From Trichopria drosophilae (lineage: Eukaryota > Arthropoda > Insecta > Hymenoptera > Diapriidae), in assembly GCA_030407085.1 (NCBI GenBank), contig CM059582.1:90446501-90510500 (forward strand): a stretch of 64,000 nt of DNA, read 5' to 3'. The position numbers and the translations under genes were made by a program. Positions within the stretch are counted from its first letter, which is position 1, and each line of letters opens with the position of its first letter. The notes beneath the pieces were generated by a model. It did not search any database, had not been told where the DNA came from, and saw only the letters and a list, made by a program, of their open reading frames with translations. This document shows, in pieces, positions 1-9,640 of this stretch.

Positions 1-449
1 CCATAGATGTCCTTGAGCGTCAATTTGAATATGACCGTCTAATATTTTTGTTTACTCTAACGGACCGAAATTCGCCAGGGTAGATAAACAAAAAAAAGCG
101 GGACAAAAAAAAAGTTTGGAAATGATTGAAAATAAACAAATATTGTTGTACTTTTCCTTGACAATACTTAAATATATTTATTTACATTCGTGATAGTATA
201 CTTTAGTTTAGCAATTGATACAAAAGAGGTATTTACTGTCTGTAAGTTAAACTGAAACCGTCGAGGGGACAGGCCAGGGGAGAGATTTTTTTAGACTTTA
301 ATAAGGAATTTCAGTAAAATGTGTTTTAATTGAGCATTGATATCGTGATGTTATTATAAAGTGCATTAAGATGGTGCGATTCAATGCAAAAAATTACAAT
401 ATCTAGAATAAAAAATCTATTTTAAACCGATTGCCGCACAAGTTGCCTC
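1..449. other. Unassigned AT-rich sequence
   Basis: No coding potential is visible. The sequence is AT-rich with A-runs and matches nothing else that I can find in the window. It abuts the broken 3' end of the Gypsy element, where a 3' LTR would be expected. No copy of the LTR seen at 5232-5502 is present here, so this is probably flanking DNA or the remnant of another insertion. Confidence 0.5.
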
Positions 450-1689
450 TTATCGTAGAATTACCCGTATGTATGTTGTTGGTGATAGTTTTTCTTTTAT
501 TATGTATGGTCCTGAGTAAGGTTTGTTTAATTTAGCTGATGTGTAGTTTGCTGCTGATGATAGTGTATAGTCTTTCTTTAATACTTTGTCTCCTATATTG
601 AATTGTATTTCTCTGTGTCGTAAATTGTAGTTGTGTAGTTGTTTGTTTTGTGCTTGTTGTATGTTTTTATGTATTTCATCTCTGTATGAGTTAATTATTT
701 TTAATCTGTCTATCCAGTCTTGAGGTGCGTTAGGTATTATTTGTGTGGTTTTTTCTATTTGGTTTCTTGTTGAGTGTATTGGTTGTAATTCTCTTCCTAA
801 GTTTAGGAATGCTGGTGTGTATTGTGTTGATGTGTGATAAGATGTATTTACTGCGAATTGGTAGTCATGTATATTTATGTCCCATTCTCTGTGGTTTTGT
901 TCTAGATATGCTTGTATCATTGTTTTTATTGTTCGGTTTGTTCTTTCTGTTGGGATTGCTTGTGGGTGATATAGTGGTGTTGTATCGTGTTTTATTCCTA
1001 GTTGTTGAGTTATGTTTTTTATGATTTTGTTAATGTATGGTTTTCCGTTGTCTGATAGTATTGTTTTGGGTGTGACCCATCTCATTATTAGGTGTGTTAG
1101 TAGCGTGTCTTTTATCGTTTGTGCGTTAGCTTTTTTTATTGGTATTAGTTCTACCCATTTCGTTGTTATATCCTGAAATACCAGTAAGTATTGATTACGT
1201 TTTTTTGATAATGGTTCTGGTCCCATTATATCTGTTGTTATTGTTGTCCATGGTTCTCCTATTTGTCTGTTTGTCATGTGTCCGGCTGGTCGCTGTTGTA
1301 TTATTTTGATTTTTTGGCATATGTCGCAGTGTTTTATGTATTTTACTACGTCTTTGTATAGTCCTGGCCAGTAATATGATTTTGCTATTTTTTTGTATGT
1401 TTTTTCTATTCCCATGTGTCGGGCTTGTGTGTTGTCGTGGTTTTCTTGTAGTATTTTTTTGTGTTGTGAGTCCGGTATTACTAATTTCCATGGGTTTGGG
1501 TCTGGTCTAATGTTGCTGTGTAGTGGGTCTGGTATGTATCTGTAGAATTGTTCTTTTTCGAATTTCCATTCTGGATATAAGTCTTCATTGTTTTGTACTG
1601 TTGTTTTTTGTTTGTTGTACCAATTGTCTGTTTGTCTTTCTGACAGTGGTGATAGGTGTTCTGTGTGTTTTGTGTTATGTGTTTCATAT
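450..1689 (-). pseudogene. GypA integrase region (C-terminally truncated)
   Basis: This encodes a retroviral-type integrase that would insert the element cDNA. From N to C it has an HHCC zinc-binding module (the second pair in HCDICQK), then the DDE core: D in TTDIMGP, D in LSDNGKPY, and E in PTERTNRTIK. All three acidic residues are present. A basic C-terminal region follows and stops abruptly after SPTTYIRV, short of the usual family length. No Met marks a true start, because the region is read as part of the pol polyprotein continuous with RNase H upstream. Function is lost through the 3' truncation and the upstream stops. Confidence 0.9.
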
Positions 1690-2207
1690 TTGCGTGAGAG
1701 TGCGTCCGGTATGTAGTTTAGTGTTCCTTTCCTGTACTTTATTTCGTAATCGTATTCGAGTAACTCTAGTCCCCATCTGGCTAGTCTGCCTGTTGGATTT
1801 TTTAAATTGTGTAGCCATTTTAATGATTCATGGTCTGTGTATATTTTAAAGTGGTATCCTTCTATATATTGCCTGAATTTCTTTATTGCCCAGACTACTC
1901 CTAAGCATTCCTTTTCGGATGCTGAGTATTTTTTTTCTTGCTGTGTGAGTGCCCTACTTATGTAAGCTATGGCGTGTTCTTTTTTTTCTACTATTTGTGA
2001 TAATACTGCTCCTAATCCTGTGTCACTTGCATCTGTACTTATGTGGAATGTTTTTGTAAAATTTGGTCGTATTAGTGTTGGTGAAGATGTGAGTCTGTGT
2101 TTTATGTAATTAAATGCGTTTTGTTGTTCTCGTCCCCATTGTAGTTTTGTGTTATTTTTTAATAGTCGTGTTCTTGGTTCTGTTATTTGTGCAAAATTAG
2201 GTATAAA
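1690..2207 (-). pseudogene. GypA RNase H domain
   Basis: The frame continues from the reverse transcriptase past the stop at 2208-2210. Recognisable Ty3/Gypsy RNase H features are DASDTGLGAVLSQ (first catalytic Asp), YSASEKECLGVVWAIKKFR (catalytic Glu), and a TDHESLKWL motif, followed by the tether to integrase with PDALSRK. The segment lacks any Met, as expected for an internal polyprotein domain. It is intact in itself but downstream of two nonsense codons. Confidence 0.85.
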
Positions 2208-3023
2208 TTATCTGTACCATGATGCCATTCCTAACAGTCTGCGTATTTGTTTTAGTGTTTTGGGGATTGGGTAGTTATGTATTGCCTCTGTTTTTTCTGG
2301 ATTAATCTGTAATCCATGTTTATTTACTATGTAACCTAAATATTCTACTTGGCTTACGCCAAATTCACATTTTCCCGTGTTTAGAATTAAACCTGCATCT
2401 TTTATTGTAGTTAGTGTTTTTGTTAGTAGTTGTTTGTATTCTTCAAATGTTTCTGATACAATTATAATGTCGTCTAGGTATGCGAATATGTGAGGATTTT
2501 CGTCGTGTCCTATTATTTTGTCTAGTAATCTTTGGAATATGGCTGGTGCGTTTGTTAATCCGTATGGCATTCGTTTGAATTGGTAAAGTCCTTTTCCTGG
2601 TACTATGAAAGCGGTTAGGTGTTTGCTATTGTTTTCTAGTGGGATCTGGTAGTATGCTTGGCTTAGGTCTAGTTTCGATATTATTTTTGCTGTTGGTAAT
2701 GTTTTTAGTATGGAGTCCATTTTTGGTAGTGGGTAAGCGTCTTTTTTTGTTACTGAATTTAATTTTCTAAAATCTAGACAAAATCTGTATGTACCATTTT
2801 GTTTTTTTATCATTATTATTGGGCTTGACCAATCGTTTTTTGATGGTTCAATTATTCCATCTTTTAGCATTTCCTCTACTTGTTCATGTATTTTTTTGTT
2901 AATAATTGGTGATACTGTGTACGCCCGTTGTTTTATTGGTCTGTGATTTTGTACGTCAATTGTGTGTTCTGTCAGTCTGGTTAGCCCTATTTTTTTATTT
3001 TCTGTTAATTTGTGTACTATTGC
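2208..3023 (-). pseudogene. GypA reverse transcriptase (in-frame stop at its end)
   Basis: This is a Ty3/Gypsy reverse transcriptase that would copy element RNA into cDNA. Visible motifs, in order, are CLDFRKLNSVT, SKLDLSQAYYQIPL (first catalytic Asp), MPYGLTNAPAIFQRL, AYLDDIIIVS (the YxDD box), and the thumb-side LGYIVNKHGLQ. The frame is open from just after the protease stop at 3024-3026. It ends at a TAA at 2208-2210, where the homologous frame continues into RNase H. That stop looks like a single-base nonsense change of a Lys codon. Confidence 0.92.
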
Positions 3024-3540
3024 TTAGATTTCGTGTTGTTGTGTTGGTGTAAGTTCTATCAGTCCTGTGTGTGTTTTTGTAAGTGTTTTTTCCTGTATAC
3101 TATATAGTGTTCTGTTTGGTAGTGTGTCTGGTATTGGTAATAAAGGTTTTTTTTTGTATGTGTGTGTTTGTTCTTGTTTTTTCATCGGTTGAATGTTTGT
3201 CGGTGTTTCTTTAAAGAACCATGTTTCCTGTTCATAGTCTGGTATTATTTTTGCTTTTTTTATGTAGTCTATTCCTAAAATGCATTCTATTTTTATGTCC
3301 GGTGCTATTCTTATGTTTGTGTTGAGTGTTTTATTTTTTAATGTAATTGGTAGTTCTAATATTCCTATAATTTCTATGTTAGTGTCGTTTGCTAGTTGTA
3401 CTTTAATATCGTTGTTTGTAATTTTAATTTTTTTTTGTATTTTGTTTCCTAATTTTTGTATGCCTGTTTGTCCTATGTATGTGTTTGTTGCGCCTGGGTC
3501 CACTAATGCAGTAATTTGAGTGTTACCTATTTTAATTTGT
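3024..3540 (-). pseudogene. GypA aspartic protease region
   Basis: This is the retropepsin-like domain that would process the polyprotein. The active-site motif reads LVDPGATNTYIG, so the catalytic Asp is kept, but the usual DTG/DSG is DPG, which is unusual and may be damaging. A second-half motif, CILGIDYIKKAKI, fits the ILG-D signature of Gypsy proteases. The stop at 3024-3026 interrupts the frame before the reverse transcriptase; the same frame is open on the other side. Confidence 0.8.
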
Positions 3541-3598
3541 GTGTACCAACGAGGGTCGTTTTCTATCTCTGAAGCTAAATTGACCCATTCTTTTAGCC

Positions 3599-4755
3599 TC
3601 AGTGTCGGTTTCCCTGTTCATTGTTGTTTGTGTACTGTTTGTATGATTGTTGTTTTGGGCATTCTCGTTTGTAGTGTCCTCGTTGTCCGCACTTGAAGCA
3701 TTGTTCTACTGTATTTTGTGTTTTTTCTTTTTCTGTCTGTTGTCTGTAATTTTTGTAAGTTGAGTAATTATTTGTTTGTCGTGTATATGTTTTTGGTTTG
3801 TAATATTGTGTTTTTTGTGTGTAAGTGTGTGGTGTAGGTGTGAATTCTTTTGCGTAGATTTTTAAATGTGTGTGTGTTTTTGGTGTGTAATTTTGTGTGA
3901 TTTGTTTTTCTCTGTTTTTTTGAGTTAGTCTTTCGAATTCTGTCCCTATTGTTTGTAATTCTTTGAATGTGTGTATTTCATAGCGTCTGATGTGGTATTG
4001 GTATTCTTGTCTTAAGTGTTCGTATGTTTTATCTAATTGTTTTTCTAGTGTGTATGGTGGGTGTAACTGGTTTAATAATGTCCTGTAGTGTAATATAAAA
4101 TCTATTATTTTTTCTGTTGGTTTTTGAAATTTCTCTTCTAATTGTTTTTTTATATTAGTTCTATATGATTTATTTTGAAATGTGTCTAATAATGTCTCTG
4201 TAAATTGTTCCCAGTTATTCCATTCGTTTTTATTTAATTTATACGTCGTATGCATTTCCTGATAATAATATTGGTATTGTTTTGTATAATTCGTCATTTG
4301 ATAAATTATATCCGTTTTGTAGTTCTGTTAGTCTTTCTAAGAAGTCATATATGTTTTCATTTTCCTTTCCTTTAAATTTTAATTGCCATTTTTGTATCAC
4401 TTCCATAGGTGTTTTTTTTTGTATAGATTTGCCATGGAATGAAGTTTTGATTTTGTGTGTGTAAATGTTGATGTTGTGTATATGCGTTTTCTCTTTCTGT
4501 GTTTTGGTTCTGTTCTTGTCTGTGTGGTGTATTATTTTCCTCTTCTATTTGGTCGTAGTTTTGTGTTTGTCGTAAAGCGTATGCGTTGTTTCTTTGTAAA
4601 TGTGTGTTCCTACCGTTTTCTGAGTATTCGTCTAATAGGTTCCGTACTCTTATATTTGGCATAATGTGTTGTGATTGTTGATTTTGATTATTTATTGGTG
4701 TGCCTTGTCTGTTTGTGTTTGTATGTAGTTCTTTATTTAGTTCTTCTATTGTCAT
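3599..4755 (-). pseudogene. GypA gag (two frameshifts)
   Basis: This is the nucleocapsid/capsid precursor. The C-terminal half (4297-3599) is rich in Lys, Gln and Tyr and ends with one CCHC zinc knuckle, CFKCGQRGHYKRECP. The N-terminal part (4755-4372) is Gln/Asn-rich. They are in different frames: one shift lies at a homopolymer near 4413-4422 and another near 4250, where the reading frame continues on either side. No intact gag remains. Confidence 0.8.
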
Positions 4756-5217
4756 GTCTAATAATGATTTGTTGATGTTATTGTCTGAATTGTTTTGATC
4801 TGTTTGCGTCTCCTCTATGTTTATGTTTATCGTCGCGCCTGCTCTTGCTGGCGTGAATGCCGGCGTTCGTAGCGTGTTTATAGATTTATTTATTATATCT
4901 AAATTTGTAATTGAAATTAATAATTTATTATTATTATTTTTTTTTGTAATAAGTGTTTTTGTCTCTAATGTTTTTAAGTTTGGTGTGTAATAGTAAGTTG
5001 TGTGATTGTGTTGTGTGGTATGTTTGATTTTTTAGTGTGTTTATGTTGTCTGTATTGTATGTTTCATATATAATTTATTCTATTCGTTTTGTGTAATATA
5101 ATATAATGTATTATTGTTTGTTGTATGTGAGAGTTTTATGTTTGGTTGGTTGTGTAATGTGTATCTATGTATGTGTCACAATTTTCGTTTTAATATGTTA
5201 AACTTACGTGAGTTTTT
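4756..5217 (-). other. GypA 5' leader
   Basis: This AT-rich region without a plausible ORF lies between the primer-binding site and the first gag codon. It is likely the untranslated leader of the retrotransposon transcript. Confidence 0.5.
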
Positions 5218-5230
5218 CACGTTGGCGCCA
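5218..5230 (-). promoter_or_regulatory. GypA primer-binding site (tRNA-Lys-like)
   Basis: On the minus strand the sequence TGGCGCCAACGTG lies one base inside the 5' LTR. TGGCGCC is the classic start of a site complementary to the 3' end of tRNA-Lys. One C of the canonical run appears to be missing. Confidence 0.7.
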
Positions 5231-5231
5231 T

Positions 5232-5502
5232 TGTAACGTGACTAGGGCCGCAGTAATAAAACAACACATACAAGGTACAAATTAAATTTATTAAATAATT
5301 ATATAAGGACTTACACTTATGTCCTTAACTCACGGAATTCCTCGAAAGGCACTATGCTCACTCACGCGTAACTACTCGCTTATCTTCGCTTGCGTGCACA
5401 ACACTAACTGACTTATTGCGGGGCCGCGTTACGCAGAACGCGTCGCCCCCCCCCCTCTCTCTCTCTCTCTCACTCTCTCTCTCTTTGTAACGGTCCGTTA
5501 CA
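5232..5502 (-). repeat. GypA 5' LTR
   Basis: The 271-bp LTR is bounded by the inverted ends TGTAACG and CGTTACA. It lies immediately outside the primer-binding site. A C-run followed by a (CT)n tract occupies about 5447-5485. No partner LTR is present in the window, which fits loss of the 3' end. No target duplication can be tested. Confidence 0.85.
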
Positions 5503-5989
5503 AAAATAAATGAAAGTTTTTATCCCCCATGAGATTTGACAGTACGGTAGAATATTGCGCCCATTTAAGATCGTTGTCAGAGGCTGAACGAGGAAAAAAA
5601 TCAATTCAAAAGGACATTTCTTTCATCATTCTATTTCCAGCTAACAAAATACAAAAAAAAATAATAAAATTAAAATTAATGCAAAAAAACGGAACCGATG
5701 CTTTCACATGTCCCCGTTCGCGGTTCTGGATACAAACTTAGAGCAAAGCATTGCCATACATAATACATTTATTACACATATGACTGAACAGCGGCATTTC
5801 GCATACCTAGTGATGATTTTCGTCCATCGATTTGTCTGTCTTCGTTACACAAAATATAGTGTGCTCCACAACGGCGCGGGAGCTTAGAACAACAACTCCA
5901 ACAACGTTAACGCCACTCCCGACCGTGTTACGAAGTCCTCCCAATAAAAATCGTAAAAATGAGTGAAATGAAGGTAAATCCGATTTCAT
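5503..5989. other. Unassigned sequence
   Basis: Moderately AT-rich sequence with no recognisable coding or repeat feature. Short open frames here have no family features. Confidence 0.4.
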
Positions 5990-6413
5990 TTTTTGTTATT
6001 CAATGAAGACTTTGGGACTATTATACATCTATTCAGTAATTCTAGGAGAAGTTTATAAAAAATCATCAAGGCCGAAATCAGATGCTGGACTTATTTTGAC
6101 AACCATTAAGATCGAGCCTCTAATGATCGTCAGCGCACGCAAATGGATATAATTCGATATTTTTTTTAGACTTGAATAAAAAGTTGCGAGTTTGGCAATA
6201 TTATACTTACATTCTGTAATATTAAGAGAAGTATATAAAAAATCAACAATTCCGAGATCGTATGCTGGACTTCTTTCTGACAACAATTAAGATCGAGTCT
6301 CTAATGGTCGTCAGCGCACGAAAATGGACATAATTCGATATTTTTTTTTAATTGAATAAAAAGTTGTGAGATTGGCACTATTATACATCCATTCTGTAAT
6401 ATTAAGAGAAGTT
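5990..6413. repeat. 180-bp tandem repeat, about 2.3 copies
   Basis: Three phrases of the type GGxACTATTATACAT begin exactly 180 bases apart (near 6014, 6194 and 6374). Each is followed by AGGAGAAG or AAGAGAAG-like sequence, and in the first two copies by a shared phrase ending GTCAGCGCACG. The third copy breaks off near 6413 into sequence containing the CGCCATatTGG / CAGCAATCCC phrase of a dispersed repeat family. Confidence 0.85.
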
Positions 6414-6996
6414 TCGAATTTTTATCCGCCATATTGGATACGCCATTTTTAATTTCGAGAATCCGTCAGCAGATTCGTATTCAGCAATCCCAATAGATCT
6501 CGAATTCATAAGGTTGCAATTATCATAAGACTGTTTCAATAACAAAAAAGTCATGATTTATTGTAAAATGTGATGAAAGATGGTATTGTTACGTCCCGGA
6601 TCTGAGAAACAGATTTGGGTCGATTTAGTCGGCCATGGTAGTACTATCCAGTTTTTGGTTAAGGGCTTCGGGTCTATTTTTTCGAAAAATTCGATTTTTC
6701 AAAAATACCATATTTGTGTACTATATACATCTAGAATTCATGTAGGTATACTTGTACATCGATTATCGACCGAGTATAAGTCGTAAAGTCGATTATCATG
6801 TAGTACCGCTGAACGCGTACAGAAGGCGTTTCGGCTAATTCTGCTTCGCAAAGGTTTCCCTCCGATTTCCCGCCTGTTTCACAGGTGAGGCTTGGTTCTC
6901 ACACGTTTCTCGCATTCCATGAGAACAGTCGAAGATTTGTTTATGTGTAAAAAGTGTGCGTACTGGCGAATATAACAGTAAGATAACGCTATAACG
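6414..6996. other. Unassigned sequence upstream of MULE copy 1
   Basis: It begins with a unit of the gccatttt / cagcgacccc dispersed repeat (about 6420-6530). The rest has no clear feature. I looked for the MULE terminal sequence seen at 36835 and did not find it here, so the left end of MULE copy 1 is undefined. Confidence 0.4.
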
Positions 6997-8320
6997 ATGG
7001 ATAGAAAAAGTGATAAACAACAAAACGTGAGACCAGGTCGTGAAAACAAAAGACGTTTTCGTGGTAATAAGTATACGAGTGAATGAGATAATAGTCAGAC
7101 CAGTGCATCGGCTAAGAAAATTATGAAAAATGATCCATCCTTCGATGTGCACGTTGATCCGGTGTTGCAGTACTCCATAGTAAACTTCGATTTGCTTACG
7201 ACTTTGCAACGCATTCTTATATGCAAAAGTTGCAAAAAAGATATAAAATTTTCAAAACGTGCTGAAAAGGGCTTGGGATTCCAGTTAGTCGTTCAATGTA
7301 AATGGGAATATTTTACTAACATTCCAAGCAGTCTACAAATTGAATCATCGTATGATATAAATCGTCGGATTGTATTTTCAATGCGTATGATCGGTGTTGG
7401 CTTTCAAGGTTTATGTAATTTTTGTGGACTTATGGATATAGGCCGTGGAATAAGTACGAGCACTTATTACGATTTAATAGGTCACATTTATTGTAATATA
7501 TAATATGTATCACATTAGCTGTAAAGGTTGTTGTAAATGTAATCTTTCAAAAAGCAACTGAAGAAGAGAAAGAAAAAAATGAAAGTGCTGGTAACATCAA
7601 AAATCGTGTTGCAGTTTCCGGCGATGGCTCTTGGGCTCGACGAGGCTTTTCTTCCTTTATTGGCTAGGCGAGTATAATTGGATAATACACAGGGAAACTT
7701 CTTAATGTTTGTGTGAAATCAAGTGTGTGCGCAGGATGTTCGAACTGGAATGACAGAAATAAAGACAGTATCGAGTACGATACGAGAATCATCAGGAAAC
7801 ATGTAGCATTAATCATGAAGGCAGTGCTGGATTGATGGAAGTCAATGCTATCATTGAAATGTTTAAACGATCTGTAAGCTTACACGATATTTATTATGAA
7901 CAGTACGTAGGCGATGGCGACACAAAAACTTTTAAACAGCTGAAAGATATACAACCCTATAGCGATGATGTAATTGTAAAGAAGAAAGAATGTGTTTTGC
8001 ACGTAAAAAAGCGCATGTATAAACGAGCTAAAGATGTAAAAACTGAAATGACACGATCGAAGAAGACGAAGAAAAGTTTGGAACAGGAAAATACTAATGA
8101 AAAGACTAAAACATCGAAGAAATCTGTGGCCGAGAAGAAAATTTAAAAACCAAAAGTAAAAACTACTGCATTTACCAATAAAGTCATGCAACAATTATCA
8201 ACGTATTACGAATTGGTTGTGCGAAGAAATTCGGATTCTGTAGAGAATATGAGAAAAGCTATATGGGCAACGTTTTTCCACAAATTTTCTACTGACGAAG
8301 AACCTAATCACGAGAATTGT
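6997..8320 (+). pseudogene. Mutator-like (MULE) transposase, copy 1, decayed
   Basis: This matches the insect Mutator-like transposase seen again at 37241-44161. In order: a short basic N-terminus from the ATG at 6997 (stop at 7084); CKSCKK and RIVFSMRMIGVG (7123-7503); the first catalytic-Asp motif GDGSWARRGF (about 7620); a Cys motif CAGCSNW; NHEGSAG; the second-Asp motif VGDGDTKTF (about 7905); then STYYELVVRRNSDSVENM and EEPNHENC, ending near 8320. Several stops and frame changes occur (7084, about 7503, 7670 and 8146). The third catalytic region is missing because unrelated piggyBac-like sequence begins just after 8320. Confidence 0.85.
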
Positions 8321-8326
8321 GATGAC

Positions 8327-8714
8327 CTAATGCAGTTTGTCTCGACAATAAATTCATGGGTGGTATAGATTTGCACGATCAACGTTGCAATGCTATCGCT
8401 CCCTCTGTGCGTTCAAAAAAATGGACATGGTTATTCTTTTGGGTCTGATTCAATCGTCAATAACGAATGCTACAATTATATATAATACTGCCGCTCAGGA
8501 TAAAGATAAAAAAAGTACAAAGTATTTCGCCATAGAAATTTCCAGAGCCTACATGACAAAGAAATCGACAGAAGAGTTACAGTCCCATTCAATACAAAAT
8601 CAAAAGCTCCCGAAAAGTTGTTGTAAACAAATTTGCGGTAAACGAACAAGAGAATTATGTATCCAATGTCAATTATATTATTGTGATACTTGTCATATGA
8701 CTTTTCATAAATAA
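8327..8714 (+). pseudogene. piggyBac-like transposase C-terminal fragment
   Basis: The frame starts with a piggyBac signature, DNKFMGGIDLHDQRCN, which carries the late catalytic Asp region of the DDE domain. RSKKWTWLFFW follows. After a frameshift near 8447 comes IQSSITNATIIYN, and then a C-terminal Cys/His module (CCKQICGKR, CIQCQLYYCDTCHMTFH) typical of the piggyBac cysteine-rich domain. The upstream two-thirds of the transposase and any TTAA-flanked end are absent. It is joined directly to MULE copy 1. Confidence 0.85.
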
Positions 8715-8938
8715 AACCTAATAAAAATACAAAAAAAAATACATAAAATACGAAAAATACATAAAATACAAAAAAAAATAAGATTCTCAATGTTTACCTA
8801 CCTCCACGCGGTGAGAATCGGACACCGTTCACTGATGAACGGCGAAAAGGTAACACCCAACAAATAATAATAGATCCAATATTCCGAGATTAGCAATTCT
8901 ATCGTCAGGATCATGATCAACGACCCAAAAAGCCCCCC
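8715..8938. other. A-rich sequence after piggyBac fragment
   Basis: Imperfect A-rich reiterations (ATACAAAAAAA, ATACATAAAATAC) are followed by unassigned sequence that ends at the target site of the solo LTR. Confidence 0.4.
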
Positions 8939-8942
8939 ATAT

Positions 8943-9393
8943 TGTTACAATGTCATAATTCAAATTATAGCGGTAGACGCGTATGCGCAGAAGCGAGCGT
9001 GAAGGCGCGAAACGTTAGGTTAGGTTATGCCGCGGGCGAACGGCGCCGAGAAGGCACTCGTACGAGAGACGCCGACAACGCGACACGCGCGGAAATACGT
9101 GTGGGCGAATGTGCGCCGAGAAACGCGACAAAATTCGAGACAAACGTGTTGAGCCGTACTGTGGCGATTCGAAATTGTCCGTGCTTTGCAAATTAGCATC
9201 TTTTGTGTTCGATATCGCGAACGAGTAAGTTTAACTGCGGAAAACACCGTGGAGGCTGCGAGCCGAGGCAAAGAAGTGACCGCGACATCCGCGATCCCGT
9301 ATTATCTTTGAAATAAAGACCTTTCTCAATAATAAATTTGAGTTGAGCCAATTTATTATCTCGGCAAATCCCGACCCTGAAAAACCTGTAACA
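8943..9393. repeat. Solo LTR (451 bp) with ATAT target duplication
   Basis: The segment is bounded by perfect inverted ends TGTTACA and TGTAACA and flanked by ATAT at 8939-8942 and 9394-9397. It contains AATAAA-type signals near its right end, fitting the plus orientation. The sequence around 9496-9530 repeats both flanks joined without the LTR, so it shows the empty site. No internal retroelement sequence remains, so it is most likely a product of LTR-LTR recombination. The 4-bp duplication and the ends fit a Gypsy-type element. The GC-rich interior differs from the GypA and GypB LTRs. Confidence 0.88.
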
Positions 9394-9640
9394 ATATGAG
9401 CAATTTCTTTCTTATTCGATAAGAAACAACGATTTTTGCTTCAGATATCCGCCATCTTGAATTTTGTATTTTGGATATCGAGATCGTATTCAGCGACCCC
9501 AAAAGCCCCCATATGAGCAATTTCTTTCTTATTCGATAAGAAACAACGATTTTTGATTCAGATATCCGCCATTTTGGATCCGCTGTCTTGAATTTTGTAT
9601 TTCGGACATCCAGATCGTATTCAGCTCCCCTGAAAATATA
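9394..9640. repeat. 117-bp direct repeat (gccatttt/cagcgacccc family)
   Basis: ATATGAGCAATTTCTTTC occurs at 9394 and again at 9511, a period of 117 bases. Each is followed by ATCCGCCAT, TTGAATTTTGTATTT and ATCGTATTCAGC phrases. The same phrases recur around 6420-6530, 21540-22340 and 26090-26330. Confidence 0.8.

Larger units (their letters stand above)
450..5502 (-). mobile_element. GypA: 3'-truncated Ty3/Gypsy LTR retrotransposon
   Basis: On the minus strand the order is 5' LTR, primer-binding site, gag with a zinc knuckle, protease, reverse transcriptase, RNase H, integrase. Integrase last is the Ty3/Gypsy order. The 3' LTR and the integrase C-terminus are missing: homology stops near 450. 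The pol frame is otherwise continuous but carries two in-frame stops (3024-3026 and 2208-2210), and gag carries two frameshifts (about 4413 and 4250), so this copy is dead. The coding strand is strikingly A-rich and G-poor, which makes the plus strand look T/G-rich throughout. Confidence 0.92.

Noticed and set aside
743..4664. Hydrophobic plus-strand frames across GypA
   Set aside because: Antisense shadows of an A-rich coding strand; T/G-rich sequence translates to Leu/Val/Phe/Cys.
9016..9030. GTTAGGTTAGGTTA as telomeric repeat
   Set aside because: Only about two TTAGG units, inside a solo LTR, which is far too short for telomeric or interstitial telomere sequence.
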